A DNA stretch of 64,000 bases from an uncultured Verrucomicrobiota bacterium (lineage in GTDB: Bacteria; Verrucomicrobiota; Verrucomicrobiia; Opitutales; Opitutaceae), in the NCBI GenBank assembly GCA_903876795.1, contig CAIRBK010000082.1:88623-152622 (forward strand), in the 5' to 3' direction. The position numbers were made by a program, and so were the translations under genes. The notes below the pieces were generated by a model. The model searched no databases. It was not told the DNA's origin and was given only the letters and a program-made list of their open reading frames with translations. Every line of letters begins with the position of its first letter. Positions within the stretch are counted from its first letter, which is position 1. This document shows positions 47,268-55,676 of the stretch, in pieces.

Positions 47268-48007
47268 GCGGGAGGCAGTCGTTCGAAGCGGCCTTTTTTC
47301 CAGTGGTAGGGAATGTCGCGGACCATGAAGGCGGAGGCGAGGAGGGTTTGGCTGAAACCGAGCCGGGCCAGGCGGGGGATATCGCAGTCGTGAACGCGCA
47401 CGGGGGCGGGCTTCCACTGTTCGCGCACGCCCTCGATGATGAGTACACGGTGTCGATCCGCGTCATGGCTGAAGGTGAACGGGAGCGGGCCGCAGAAGCG
47501 GCGGGCATCTCTCCAAGAGGGGAATGGGGAACCGGCTGGAAGCGGGCTCTGCTCGTCGGCGAGGGAAGCCGCGATGCGGAGTCCACCGGCGCCGTCGGTG
47601 ACGTGGTGGATGCCGGCGCGAGTTTCGATTTTCAGCGGCGTGTGCGTGTAATCGTAAGGCGTGAGCAAGTTGCCAAGGAAAGCCATCCGGCGCCGGTCGG
47701 TTTCGGAGCGGATGATTTGCAAGCCGCGCAGGCGTCGACCGTCGAATGAGCGGTAGGCCACGAAATACCGATAACCCGCGAGCAGGAAATCATGGCCGAG
47801 GAAACTTGGGAGGCCTTTGGGTCGGAGGCGACGAGTCTGCACGAGCGCGACGGCAATGAAGGCCCAGCGGTCGTCAAAGGTTTCAGCCTCCAGGCAAGCG
47901 GGCAGGCGGGCGGCCAGTTCGTCCTTGGGGACGGCGAACGACAACGTGATGGAGAAATCAAACCAAGCCTCGACGGGAAAGGGGTTCCGGCGTAAGGGTG
48001 ATTTCAT
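47264..48007 (-). CDS. DUF2071 (YqjF-like) family protein
   Basis: A 247-residue protein with the acetoacetate-decarboxylase-like layout of DUF2071: EAWFDFSITLSFAVPKDELA, LPACLEAETFDDRWAFIAVA, GYRYFVAYRSFDGRRLRGLQ and the C-terminal SAFMVRDIPYHW. Family function is unknown. The start overlaps the stop of the DoxX-like gene by 4 bases and the stop overlaps the next start by 4 bases. Confidence 0.82.
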   Translation of the reverse strand: MKSPLRRNPFPVEAWFDFSITLSFAVPKDELAARLPACLEAETFDDRWAFIAVALVQTRRLRPKGLPSFLGHDFLLAGYRYFVAYRSFDGRRLRGLQIIRSETDRRRMAFLGNLLTPYDYTHTPLKIETRAGIHHVTDGAGGLRIAASLADEQSPLPAGSPFPSWRDARRFCGPLPFTFSHDADRHRVLIIEGVREQWKPAPVRVHDCDIPRLARLGFSQTLLASAFMVRDIPYHWKKGRFERLPPA

Positions 48008-48402
48008 GACCTAACGGTCTTTGCCGATGTCGGCGAATAGATGAAGCCAGCATAGGTGACGATGGCGCAGTAGACGAGGGCGACCGAGGCGTTCCAGCGA
48101 CCGAAGAGCAGCAGGTCGGGGACGAGCAGGAATTCGATGACGTTCATGGCGACAACGGCTATGATTTGAGCACCGGCGGACCAGCGCCATTTCCATTGCG
48201 ATAGGATCCACGCAGCCATGACGATTTCGCCGAGGCCGATGAGGCGCGTGAGGGTGAGCGCGTGGTCTTCTCCGAGGATACGGCCGACGATCTCGCGATG
48301 CCGAGGGACAAAATCGAGGACTTTGCAGAGCAGACCGTTGACGAACCAGACCAGGGCGAACAGCAGGGAGAAAACGCGGCGCGGCAGGGCGGCGGTGGTC
48401 AT
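48004..48402 (-). CDS. DoxX-like membrane protein
   Basis: A 132-residue protein with four predicted membrane helices (VFSLLFALVWFVNGLLCKVL; LTRLIGLGEIVMAAWIL; AGAQIIAVVAMNVIEFLLV; ASVALVYCAIVTYAGFIY). The pattern and the motif RLIGLGEIVMAAWILS match the DoxX_3/DoxX-like family. It is the first gene of the four-gene operon that includes DUF2071, a methyltransferase-like protein and a second membrane protein. The physiological role is unknown. Confidence 0.78.
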   Translation of the reverse strand: MTTAALPRRVFSLLFALVWFVNGLLCKVLDFVPRHREIVGRILGEDHALTLTRLIGLGEIVMAAWILSQWKWRWSAGAQIIAVVAMNVIEFLLVPDLLLFGRWNASVALVYCAIVTYAGFIYSPTSAKTVRS

Positions 48403-48556
48403 GATTCGCTACATTCTGGCAGGTGTGTCGCTATGTCGAGCGGGCAGGGGCCGATGCACTCGGACGCATGTCGCTCGGGATTGCGTCACAAAAGCTGCGG
48501 TTGAAGGCGCGGTTGAAGCCAACGACGGCTCCCCGGGCTCGTCGCCGGTCCCGGCG

Positions 48557-49969
48557 TCACTTGGCCGGGGCGGCTTGCGTGGCGCGCTCGGCGCGGGCGT
48601 CACTGGTCCAGCGGCGGACGTCGAAGAAACTCACATAGATCACCATCGAGAACAGGAGCACCATGAAGACACTCTGGGTCGTGGCTATGAACTCCGGGGG
48701 GAGGGACCGGCCGCGCAGCTTGCCGATGGTGGCAAAGAGCATGTGGCCGCCGTCGAGCACCGGGATGGGCAGGAGGTTGAAGATCGCGAGGTTCACGTTG
48801 ACCAGGATCGTGAACCAGAGGACGTAGCGGATGTCCGCCTGCGCGGCCATGTGGAAGACGCGGGTGATGCCGATGGGGCCGCTGAGCTTGGAAATGCCGA
48901 CGTCGGACTGCGGGTTAACGAGACTCGCGAACGTGTGGTAGGTCATGGCGACGTTGTCGCCGATCTGCTTGAGCGGGGTGGGGTAGGTGAGGCTGGACTC
49001 GGTTGTGAGCGTGAGGCCGAGTTCGGCAGGTTCCTTGGCGTCGGCGCGCGCGGGGATCGTCAAGGCGACCGTGTCGGCGCCGCGTTTGACCACGATGGCG
49101 ACTTCGCGGGCGGCGGTTCGGGTCAGGACGTCGCCGTAGGTTTGGACGTTGAGGATCGGGGTGCCGTCCACCGACACGAGGCGGTCTTCGGCTTGGAGGC
49201 CGGCGACGGCGGCGAGGCTGCCGGGCGAGGCGGAATGGACTACGAGTTCGTAACCCGGGGCGATGCCGACGCGGCGGTCCTTGTCGTTGCCGGCGAGAAC
49301 AGGGTAAACGGTGATGTCGAGACGTTGACCGTCGCGTTCGACGGTGAAAATGGACTGGCGGCGGCCGTCGGCACTGCGGCCGGCGCTGGTGAGGATGGAC
49401 TGGAGCAACTCCTGCCAGTTGTCGGTGCTGCGGCCATCGACGGCGCGGACGATGTCGCCTATGCGCAGGCCGGCCTCGGCGGCGGGGCTGGTGACGAGTT
49501 CTCCGGCGGAGGTCTTTACCTGAGGGACGACGTAGCCGATCTGGGTGGTGGCCTGTTCGCTGCTGGTGGGCAGGCCGACGATCCAAATGATGCAGGCAAG
49601 GGCGCCGGCGAAGAGGATGTTAAAAAACGCCCCGGCACCGGCCACGATCATCTTGGTCGCGTAATTGATGGGAGGCAGTTTGGTGACGTCGGTCCCGGAT
49701 GCGCCCTCGATGTTGCGCATGTCGGCGAGTTGCGGGAGGGCGACGTAGCCGCCGAGGGGGAGCCAGGAGAGGCGGTATTCGACGCCGTCCTTGCCCTTCC
49801 AGGAAAAAATCTTGGGGCCGAAACCGATGGAGAAGCGTTCGACGATCATGCCGCGGCGGCGGGCGGCGAGGAAGTGGCCGAGTTCGTGGACAAAGATGGA
49901 GCCGCCGAAGAAAATCGCGATCAGGAGGATGGACCAGAGGTTGGCGAGAAGGGGGTCGAGGAGGTTCAC
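48557..49969 (-). CDS. rseP: RseP-like site-2 intramembrane metalloprotease
   Basis: A 470-residue zinc protease in the inner membrane that cuts membrane segments such as anti-sigma factors and signal peptides. The active site HELGHFL is in the first helix (FGGSIFVHELGHFLAARR), with GFGPKIFSWKGKDGVEYRLS just after. Two PDZ domains occupy about residues 140-330. The second metal motif is in NLLPIPVLDGGH, between late membrane helices. It is transcribed with dxr, cdsA and uppS. The RskA-type factor at 36.9 kb is one possible type of substrate (inference). Confidence 0.94.
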   Translation of the reverse strand: MNLLDPLLANLWSILLIAIFFGGSIFVHELGHFLAARRRGMIVERFSIGFGPKIFSWKGKDGVEYRLSWLPLGGYVALPQLADMRNIEGASGTDVTKLPPINYATKMIVAGAGAFFNILFAGALACIIWIVGLPTSSEQATTQIGYVVPQVKTSAGELVTSPAAEAGLRIGDIVRAVDGRSTDNWQELLQSILTSAGRSADGRRQSIFTVERDGQRLDITVYPVLAGNDKDRRVGIAPGYELVVHSASPGSLAAVAGLQAEDRLVSVDGTPILNVQTYGDVLTRTAAREVAIVVKRGADTVALTIPARADAKEPAELGLTLTTESSLTYPTPLKQIGDNVAMTYHTFASLVNPQSDVGISKLSGPIGITRVFHMAAQADIRYVLWFTILVNVNLAIFNLLPIPVLDGGHMLFATIGKLRGRSLPPEFIATTQSVFMVLLFSMVIYVSFFDVRRWTSDARAERATQAAPAK

Positions 49970-49982
49970 GGTGGGCGGTCGG

Positions 49983-51161
49983 TCAGACGTTGAAGGCGGG
50001 AAGTTGGGCGAGTGATGCGCGGCGGGCGTCGGCGTCGACGGCTAGGACCTCGGCGAGACTGGAAGGTTCAACCGAGGGGATGAGTGAAAGAGTGTTAGAC
50101 ACGATTTGTGGAATCGCAAGGAACGGCAGGCGTCCGTCGAGGAAGGCGGCGACGGCGACCTCGTTGGCGGCGTTGTAGATGGCCGGGGCAGTGCCGCCTG
50201 TGTTCATGACTTCGCGGGCGAGACGGAGCATGGGGAAGCGGCGTTCGTCGATCGGTCGAAACTCGAGCGAGAGCAGTTGGGTAAAGTCGAGGGGATGCTC
50301 GACACCGGGCGCACGGGCGGGGTGGAGCAGCGCGTGCTGGATGGGGAAGGTCATCGACGGCGGGCAGAGTTGGGCGAGGGTGGAGCCGTCGGTGAAGCCC
50401 ACGAGGGCGTGCACGATGCTTTGCGGGTGGATGACCGCGTGGCACTGGTCGGGGCGCAGGCCGAAGAGCTGCTGGGCCTCGATGAGTTCCAGGCCTTTGT
50501 TGGCGAGCGTGGCGGAATCAACGGTGATCTTGGGCCCCATCGACCAGTTCGGGTGCTTGAGTGCGTCGGCCACGGTGACTTGGGCCAGACGTTCGGCCGG
50601 CCAGTCGCGGAAAGCGCCGCCGCTGGCGGTGAGCGTGATGCGCGACACGTCGGCGGTGGCGTGGCCCTCGATGCACTGGAAAACGGCGTTGTGCTCGCTG
50701 TCCACCGGGAGCAGGCGGGCTCCGCGGGTGCGGGCGGCGGCCATGACGAATTTTCCGGCTAGAACGAGGATCTCCTTGGAGGCGAGGGCGAGGTGTTTGC
50801 CGGCTGTCAGGGCGGCGAGCGAGGGTTCGAGTCCGGTGGTGCCCACGACGGCTACCAGGACGGTATCGGCCTCGGGCAGACGGGCGAGGTCGGTGAGGCC
50901 GGCGAGGCCGCCGTGGAACCGGGTGCCGGCGGGGAAGGCGTCCGACTGGCGGGCGGCGGCGAGCGCGTCGTCGTCGAACAGGCCGACGTGGGGCACGCGG
51001 AAGTTGCGGGCGATGGCGGCGAGTTTTTCCCACTGGCCGCGGGCGGCGATGGCGACGAGTTCGAGCTTGTCGGGGTGCGCGGCGATGACGCGCAGGGTGT
51101 TTTCGCCGATCGAGCCGGTGGCTCCGAGCAGAACGATGCGGGTGCGGGAGGAAGTGGCCAC
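49983..51161 (-). CDS. dxr: 1-deoxy-D-xylulose 5-phosphate reductoisomerase
   Basis: A 392-residue NADPH enzyme, second step of the MEP isoprenoid pathway. N-terminal NADPH motif: IVLLGATGSIGENTLRVI. Metal- and substrate-binding blocks follow: LASKEILVLAG, PVDSEHNAVFQCIEG, ITLTASGGAFRDWP, HPNWSMGPKITVDSATLANK and HPQSIVHALVGFTDGS. GTG 51161 is chosen as the start: no ATG lies between it and the cdsA stop, and the length then matches the family. It lies between rseP and cdsA in one operon. Confidence 0.96.
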   Translation of the reverse strand: MATSSRTRIVLLGATGSIGENTLRVIAAHPDKLELVAIAARGQWEKLAAIARNFRVPHVGLFDDDALAAARQSDAFPAGTRFHGGLAGLTDLARLPEADTVLVAVVGTTGLEPSLAALTAGKHLALASKEILVLAGKFVMAAARTRGARLLPVDSEHNAVFQCIEGHATADVSRITLTASGGAFRDWPAERLAQVTVADALKHPNWSMGPKITVDSATLANKGLELIEAQQLFGLRPDQCHAVIHPQSIVHALVGFTDGSTLAQLCPPSMTFPIQHALLHPARAPGVEHPLDFTQLLSLEFRPIDERRFPMLRLAREVMNTGGTAPAIYNAANEVAVAAFLDGRLPFLAIPQIVSNTLSLIPSVEPSSLAEVLAVDADARRASLAQLPAFNV

Positions 51162-51175
51162 GGGATTCGGGCGGC

Positions 51176-52000
51176 TTAGAGCAGGCTGAAAATCAGGTAG
51201 CCCGCGGGGGCGGTGAGGATGAGGCTGTCGGACAAGTCGAACATGCCGCCGATGCCGGGGATGGAGGCGCCGGAGTCCTTGGTGTTGGCGCGCCGCTTGA
51301 TCACGGATTCGACCAGATCGGAGACGATGCCCAGGCCGGCGACCGGCAGGGCGATGGCGGCGGCCAGGAGCGGCGAGAGTGCGGACGGAAAATACGAGGC
51401 AAACCCGTAGACGACAACGGCGCCGACGGCCGCCGAGGTGAGCAGGCCGCCGATGGCACCTTCCCAGGTTTTTTTGGGGCTGATGACCGGAGCCATCTTG
51501 TGTTTGCCGAGAGCCATGCCGGTGAGGAGCGCGCCGACGTCGCAGAACTTGGAGACGGCGATCAGCCACAGGGCGAAGGCGAGGCCGGTGTGTCCGTGCG
51601 GCCCTTCGATCAGAAGGATGCGCACGAGGAACTGGAGCATGAACGGAACGTAGATCAGGCCGAAGAGCGTCCAGCCGAGCGACTCGACCCGGTTTTCGGA
51701 GTTGCGTTCGCCGACGATGCGGATGGCGAAAATCACCGCCGCCAGCGCGAGAAGATTCTCCGGGGTGACCAGCGGGTAGCGAGGGGAGAGCAGCGGGGCC
51801 ACTGTGATGACCGCGCCAAGGAGCAGACCGAAGCGCGAGAACGGTGCGTGGCCCATGCGGACGACCATCTGGTAAAACTCGCGCTGGGTGAACGCGCTGA
51901 CGAGGGCGGCGAGCACGATGGCGCCGGGCGTTGTAAAGAAGTAGATCGTGCCGAGGACAATCGCCCAGAGCAGGACGGTGCTAAAAATGCGTTTAGCCAC
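51176..52000 (-). CDS. cdsA: Phosphatidate cytidylyltransferase
   Basis: A 274-residue, multi-helix membrane enzyme that makes CDP-diacylglycerol from CTP and phosphatidate; it feeds PgsA. The conserved stretch SPKKTWEGAIGG is present, as is KRRANTKDSGASIPGIGGMF near the C-terminus. The usual CdsA signature reads GHGGxxDRxDS; here it is GIGGMFDLSDS, so His and Arg are replaced by Ile and Leu while the aspartates stay. It lies 12 bases after uppS and 14 before dxr. Confidence 0.92.
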   Translation of the reverse strand: MAKRIFSTVLLWAIVLGTIYFFTTPGAIVLAALVSAFTQREFYQMVVRMGHAPFSRFGLLLGAVITVAPLLSPRYPLVTPENLLALAAVIFAIRIVGERNSENRVESLGWTLFGLIYVPFMLQFLVRILLIEGPHGHTGLAFALWLIAVSKFCDVGALLTGMALGKHKMAPVISPKKTWEGAIGGLLTSAAVGAVVVYGFASYFPSALSPLLAAAIALPVAGLGIVSDLVESVIKRRANTKDSGASIPGIGGMFDLSDSLILTAPAGYLIFSLL

Positions 52001-52012
52001 GTGTAATTGGAG

Positions 52013-52756
52013 TCAGGCGGACGTTGTGGATTTGACTTGTTCGCTGGTGAGACCGAAGCGGCGTTCGCGTTTGCCGAAGATTTCCACGGCGGCCAAGAGA
52101 TCGACTTTGGTGAAGTCGGGCCAGAGAACCGGGGTGAACACAAACTCGGCGTAGGCGGCCTGCGAGAGCATGAAATTGCTGACGCGGTGTTCGCCCGACG
52201 TGCGGATGACGAGGTCGGGGTCGGGCATCCCGGACGTGTAAAGGTGCCGCGCAAACGTTTCCCAAGAGGTGTCGTCCTGCCTCACCGTACCGGCCGCGAG
52301 CGCGCTTGCGTAGGAGCGGGCGGCGTCCACCACTTCGGTGCGTGACCCGTAGTTTAGCGCCAGCACCAACGTGTAGTCGTTGAAATGCGCGGTCTCGGAC
52401 ATGGCGGCGTCGAGTTGGCGTCGGACGGGTTCGGGCAAGTCCTGAGTGCGACCGATGGCGCGCAGGCGCACTTTGTCACGCACGAGATTGGCGGTTTCGC
52501 GTTTGAGGAAAAACTCCAGAAGGCCCATGAGAGCACCGACTTCGGCAGCGGGTCGTTTCCAGTTCTCAACGGAAAACGCGTAAAGGGTGATGCAGCGCAC
52601 GCCTAACTCACGGGCCGCGTGGGTGATCTCCCTGACGGTTTCCACGCCACGACGATGCCCCTCGATGCGCGGCAAGCCGCGCTGTTTGGCCCAGCGACCG
52701 TTGCCATCCATGATGATGGCGACGTGGTTGGGAATGGGACCTGAGGGAATGGGCAT
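52013..52756 (-). CDS. uppS: Isoprenyl (undecaprenyl) diphosphate synthase
   Basis: A 247-residue cis-prenyltransferase that builds the C55 lipid carrier for peptidoglycan and other glycans. The N-terminal active site is HVAIIMDGNGRWAKQRGL with the catalytic Asp. HRRGVETVREI, LYAFSVENWKRP and the C-terminal PDLVIRTSGEHRVSNFML, VFTPVLWPDF follow. Length is typical. It starts the operon uppS-cdsA-dxr-rseP. The 481 bases upstream carry no gene. Confidence 0.97.
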   Translation of the reverse strand: MPIPSGPIPNHVAIIMDGNGRWAKQRGLPRIEGHRRGVETVREITHAARELGVRCITLYAFSVENWKRPAAEVGALMGLLEFFLKRETANLVRDKVRLRAIGRTQDLPEPVRRQLDAAMSETAHFNDYTLVLALNYGSRTEVVDAARSYASALAAGTVRQDDTSWETFARHLYTSGMPDPDLVIRTSGEHRVSNFMLSQAAYAEFVFTPVLWPDFTKVDLLAAVEIFGKRERRFGLTSEQVKSTTSA

Positions 52757-53237
52757 GAGAAAAAGATGAGTTAGGGCGGGGCCACTCGCTTTGACAAGCC
52801 GCCTTAAAAGCAGTTGCCGGGTTGATGCCTGGATACATTTCAGCCGGGTATGTTAGAGGAAAGCGCGAGACGGCGAGAGGGTATTGAGTGAGACGCTTCG
52901 AAGACGGACGCTGTCGAGAAGGACGGAACAATGAAGTGAACAGGCGCATGGCCTCACTGCGAAGCAGTGAAAGGTTGGCCAAGGCATTGGCTTTACGGGT
53001 GCGGGAGGGGGCCTCGCCGAAGAGGGCGGACGCGGCCACACGGAGAGCGCCTCGCGGGAGCCTCCGGGTTCCTCGCGATTAGAAAGTCCAGTTCCGGTCT
53101 GGACACTCGCCCTTGTTATCAGCTGCGAGGGGCGGCGAGCCCGGATGCCTCGAACCGACTGCGGGATTTGGGGGGATTTGTTCATGTGACCGGCGCGACT
53201 GGCCATGAGCCCGCGTTTGCGGCTGGGAGAACCGTGA
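52757..53237. other. 481-base stretch without a gene, with two hairpins
   Basis: No convincing gene is seen on either strand; frames that cross it run into real genes. The centre is unusually rich in G and A on the plus strand. TCACTGC-GAA-GCAGTGA (52954-52970) is a perfect seven-pair hairpin. GTCCAG...CTGGAC (53086-53104) is a six-pair hairpin. It lies between the signalling operon and uppS and could hold a small RNA, a repeat or the leader of uppS. I could not match it to RNase P, tmRNA or 6S RNA by motif. Confidence 0.5.
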
Positions 53238-54392
53238 TCAGACGGGTGCCGGTTGCGGGAAACGCAAGATAACCGTCGTGCCGGACTTGATGTCGGGACG
53301 GGCGGGATCGGCAGTCTGCGAGACCAGAGAGATACTCCCGCCGCAGCGCTCGGTGTAGAGTTGGACCAAACTAATGCCGATGCCCGAGCCCTCCTCCCGG
53401 GAGGTTCCCGGGCGGGACACGACCAGCTGTCTTTTAAGAAGGGTTTGCAGGATTTGATCGGGTATGCCGATGCCTTCGTCACGGAGGGTGATGATGCAAA
53501 CCCGGGGAGTCGTCGGTGTCGCGGGCTCCGCGCGGGCCTCGAGCCATATGTCGGAGCCGGGGTCGGAAAACTTGAGGGCGTTGGTCAGGAGGTTGACGAC
53601 GATGCTGTTGACCAGAACCACCCGGTTGGTCCTGAGCACGAGGCCCGGCTCGACCCGCAAGAGGGGTGTGATATTCTTGGCCTCGGCCATCGGGCGGATC
53701 ACGTTCAAGGCCTCGTCGCAGGCGTCGGCGACGTCGACGAGCTCCATTTTCAAGGGCCTCGCTCCGTCGAGCAGCGAGCGATATTCACCCACGTGGGCGA
53801 TGAGATCGAGGGCTGAGCGGGTGGCCCTGACGCAAATATCCAGGTATTCCTCGCGCTGTAGCGGGTCCATAGTCTCCCGGACTTGTTCAAGCATCGACAT
53901 GCTTGCCCCCACGGAATTACGCAAATCGTGGCAGAGCACCCGAAGGAGGGCGGCCTGTTCCTGGGTCTGCGCGGCAAGCTTGCGCTCGTGTTGGTAGCGC
54001 TCGATGCAGCCCTTGACGCGCTGGATGAATTCCTCGGGGTAAAAGGGCTTGTCCACATAGTCCACGCCGCCGGATCGCAGGGCTTCCGTCCGGGTCTGCG
54101 GCTGGTTGTGCACGGAGAGAAAAATGATGGGGATGTGTCGGGTGGCCTCGTTGCCGCGGAGCCGGTTGCAAACATCGATACCGGTGACGGAGCCTTCGAG
54201 AATGATGTCCAGCAGGAAGAGGTCAGGCTGCTGGTCGGCGCAGGCGGCCCACAGTTCGTCGGGCGTGGCGAAGGCGGAGACGCGGCACTGGAGATTGTGT
54301 GTCAGCAGGTGTGTGATGACCGCGCGCGTCGTCGCCATGTCCTCAAGAACGAAGATATGACAGGCGGGAGCGATGATGGAGCCTGCCGACAT
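53238..54392 (-). CDS. Response regulator receiver - histidine kinase fusion
   Basis: A 384-residue cytoplasmic protein. An N-terminal receiver (about residues 12-130) has HIFVLEDMATTRAVI, the phospho-acceptor Asp in PDLFLLDIILEGSVTGIDV and the Lys in YVDKPFYPEEF. A short linker leads to a dimerisation helix with the phospho-His in RVLCHDLRNSVGASMSML. A HATPase domain follows (NLLTNALKFSDP, RDEGIGIPDQ, GSGIGISLVQLYTERC). This order (receiver then kinase) is typical of relay kinases driven by another kinase. It is the last gene of the operon. Confidence 0.92.
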   Translation of the reverse strand: MSAGSIIAPACHIFVLEDMATTRAVITHLLTHNLQCRVSAFATPDELWAACADQQPDLFLLDIILEGSVTGIDVCNRLRGNEATRHIPIIFLSVHNQPQTRTEALRSGGVDYVDKPFYPEEFIQRVKGCIERYQHERKLAAQTQEQAALLRVLCHDLRNSVGASMSMLEQVRETMDPLQREEYLDICVRATRSALDLIAHVGEYRSLLDGARPLKMELVDVADACDEALNVIRPMAEAKNITPLLRVEPGLVLRTNRVVLVNSIVVNLLTNALKFSDPGSDIWLEARAEPATPTTPRVCIITLRDEGIGIPDQILQTLLKRQLVVSRPGTSREEGSGIGISLVQLYTERCGGSISLVSQTADPARPDIKSGTTVILRFPQPAPV

Positions 54393-54395
54393 GGC

Positions 54396-55292
54396 TCAAG
54401 TAGCGATGAGTTGGGAGCGGATTTGCAGGCAGACTTGCTTGGCCTGCTCGACATCGGCGGTCATGGCGTCGAGGTCAAAACCGGGGGTGAGCGTGAGCGG
54501 GTGGTTTTCGGGCAATTTCCAGTAGGGTTCGGCGAGGCGGTAATGATTGAGCTCGGCGCAGGCGCGGGCGTAGTCGAGAGTCAGAAGCACGGGGTCCTCG
54601 GCCTGGGCCTGGGGGTATTTTTGACACTCGATGCGTCTCCAGATGGCGGGAGCGAATTTCCAGGCCTGGAGCAGGCGCGCGCCGGCCTCGTCGTGACGGA
54701 AGCCGATGAGCAGGGTTTCCCACTCCTCGCAGGGGATGGACCTGTCCCAGTAAACTTCGATCTTGGTCTTGAGGAGCAGTTCGTTGATGACCACCCGGCC
54801 GATGGAATGCAGAAGGCCGATGAGATAGGCGTCGTTGGCCGACTGGCCGAGCCGCCCTGATTGGTTTTCGACCAGCACGCCGCAAAAGTAACTGTAGGCC
54901 CAGTAGTCATCGGCGGTGAGGTTGTAGGCCGGCAGGTCTTTCATGAAGACCTGCCTGGAAAGGGCGGCCCCGACCAGGTTGAGGATCTGGTTGAAGCCTA
55001 CTTTGATGAGCGCGTCCTCCACGGTGTGGATGCGTGCGCCGAAGCCGTAGATGGCGCTGTTGCTGACGCGGATGACGTTGGCCGAGAGGGCGCCGTCGGT
55101 CTGGAGGAGCTTGGCCAAGTCATCGATGCCGGTGTTGGTATCCCGGAGGAGGAGGCCGAGGCTGGAGAGCACGGCCATGTTACCATGGAGGGACTCCAAC
55201 TTTTGGAGGGCGCGGCGGAAGTCCTCTTTGGCCGCAGCCGGCGAGGGGGTGGGCGTGCTCATGCTGGGGGCGGTGATTGTATGAAGGGGCAT
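54396..55292 (-). CDS. HDOD domain protein
   Basis: A 298-residue protein whose core (about residues 25-235) is an HDOD domain, an HD-like output fold without the full catalytic metal set. Recognisable blocks are LGLLLRDTNTGIDDLAKLLQ, ANVIRVSNSAIYGFGARIHT, VEDALIKVGFNQILNLVG and AYLIGLLHSIGRVVINELLL. HDOD proteins act in signalling with receivers and chemotaxis. It is one base after the CheY-like gene; ATG 55259 is an alternative start. No ribosome binding site is obvious, so translation is probably coupled. Confidence 0.9.
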   Translation of the reverse strand: MPLHTITAPSMSTPTPSPAAAKEDFRRALQKLESLHGNMAVLSSLGLLLRDTNTGIDDLAKLLQTDGALSANVIRVSNSAIYGFGARIHTVEDALIKVGFNQILNLVGAALSRQVFMKDLPAYNLTADDYWAYSYFCGVLVENQSGRLGQSANDAYLIGLLHSIGRVVINELLLKTKIEVYWDRSIPCEEWETLLIGFRHDEAGARLLQAWKFAPAIWRRIECQKYPQAQAEDPVLLTLDYARACAELNHYRLAEPYWKLPENHPLTLTPGFDLDAMTADVEQAKQVCLQIRSQLIAT

Positions 55293-55293
55293 T

Positions 55294-55668
55294 TCAAAAA
55301 CTCATGCCAAGGCAGTCCATCATTTTGGATTGAAGGTCCTGCTGATTAAAAGGTTTGGTGAGATAGCCGGTGGCGCCTGACTTGAGGGCCGTGATGATGG
55401 AGTCGCGACTGCCCTCGGTCGTGATCATGAGGACGGGGAGGTCCTTCCAGCGCGGATCGGCCCGAAGGGTTTTGAGAAACTCAAGGCCGCCCATGACCGG
55501 CATGTTCCAATCGAGGCACACGAGCCCGATGCTATCGGGCGAGGCGTTGAGGCGTTCTAGGGCCTGGGCGCCGTCACCGGCTTCGATGCATTCCGCGCCG
55601 AGCACGGCCGCAGCCGAGCCGACGATGCGGCGCATGACGAGTGAATCATCAACAACGAGTAGTTTCAT
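55294..55668 (-). CDS. CheY-like single-domain response regulator
   Basis: A 124-residue receiver domain alone. Acidic pair: LLVVDDSLVMRRIV. Phospho-acceptor Asp: GLVCLDWNMPVMGGLEFLK. Thr switch: MITTEGSRDSI. Lys: GYLTKPFNQQDL. This pattern is close to CheY. It lies between cheR and the HDOD gene and should receive phosphate from a kinase of the cluster. The usual target FliM is not in this window. Confidence 0.95.
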   Translation of the reverse strand: MKLLVVDDSLVMRRIVGSAAAVLGAECIEAGDGAQALERLNASPDSIGLVCLDWNMPVMGGLEFLKTLRADPRWKDLPVLMITTEGSRDSIITALKSGATGYLTKPFNQQDLQSKMMDCLGMSF

Positions 55669-55676
55669 GGGCGGGA

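Noticed and set aside
48218..49993. A 591-residue plus-strand open frame opposite rseP and its downstream region
   Set aside because: It is the mirror of rseP, whose HExxH and PDZ motifs are clear. High GC leaves few stops in antisense frames; the product is low-complexity with no motifs.
52757..53237. RNase P RNA, tmRNA or 6S RNA
   Set aside because: None of the conserved core motifs of these RNAs is visible.
52853..53482. A 209-residue minus-strand frame across the gap before uppS
   Set aside because: It runs into the receiver-kinase gene in another frame and has a biased Arg/Ser/Pro composition.
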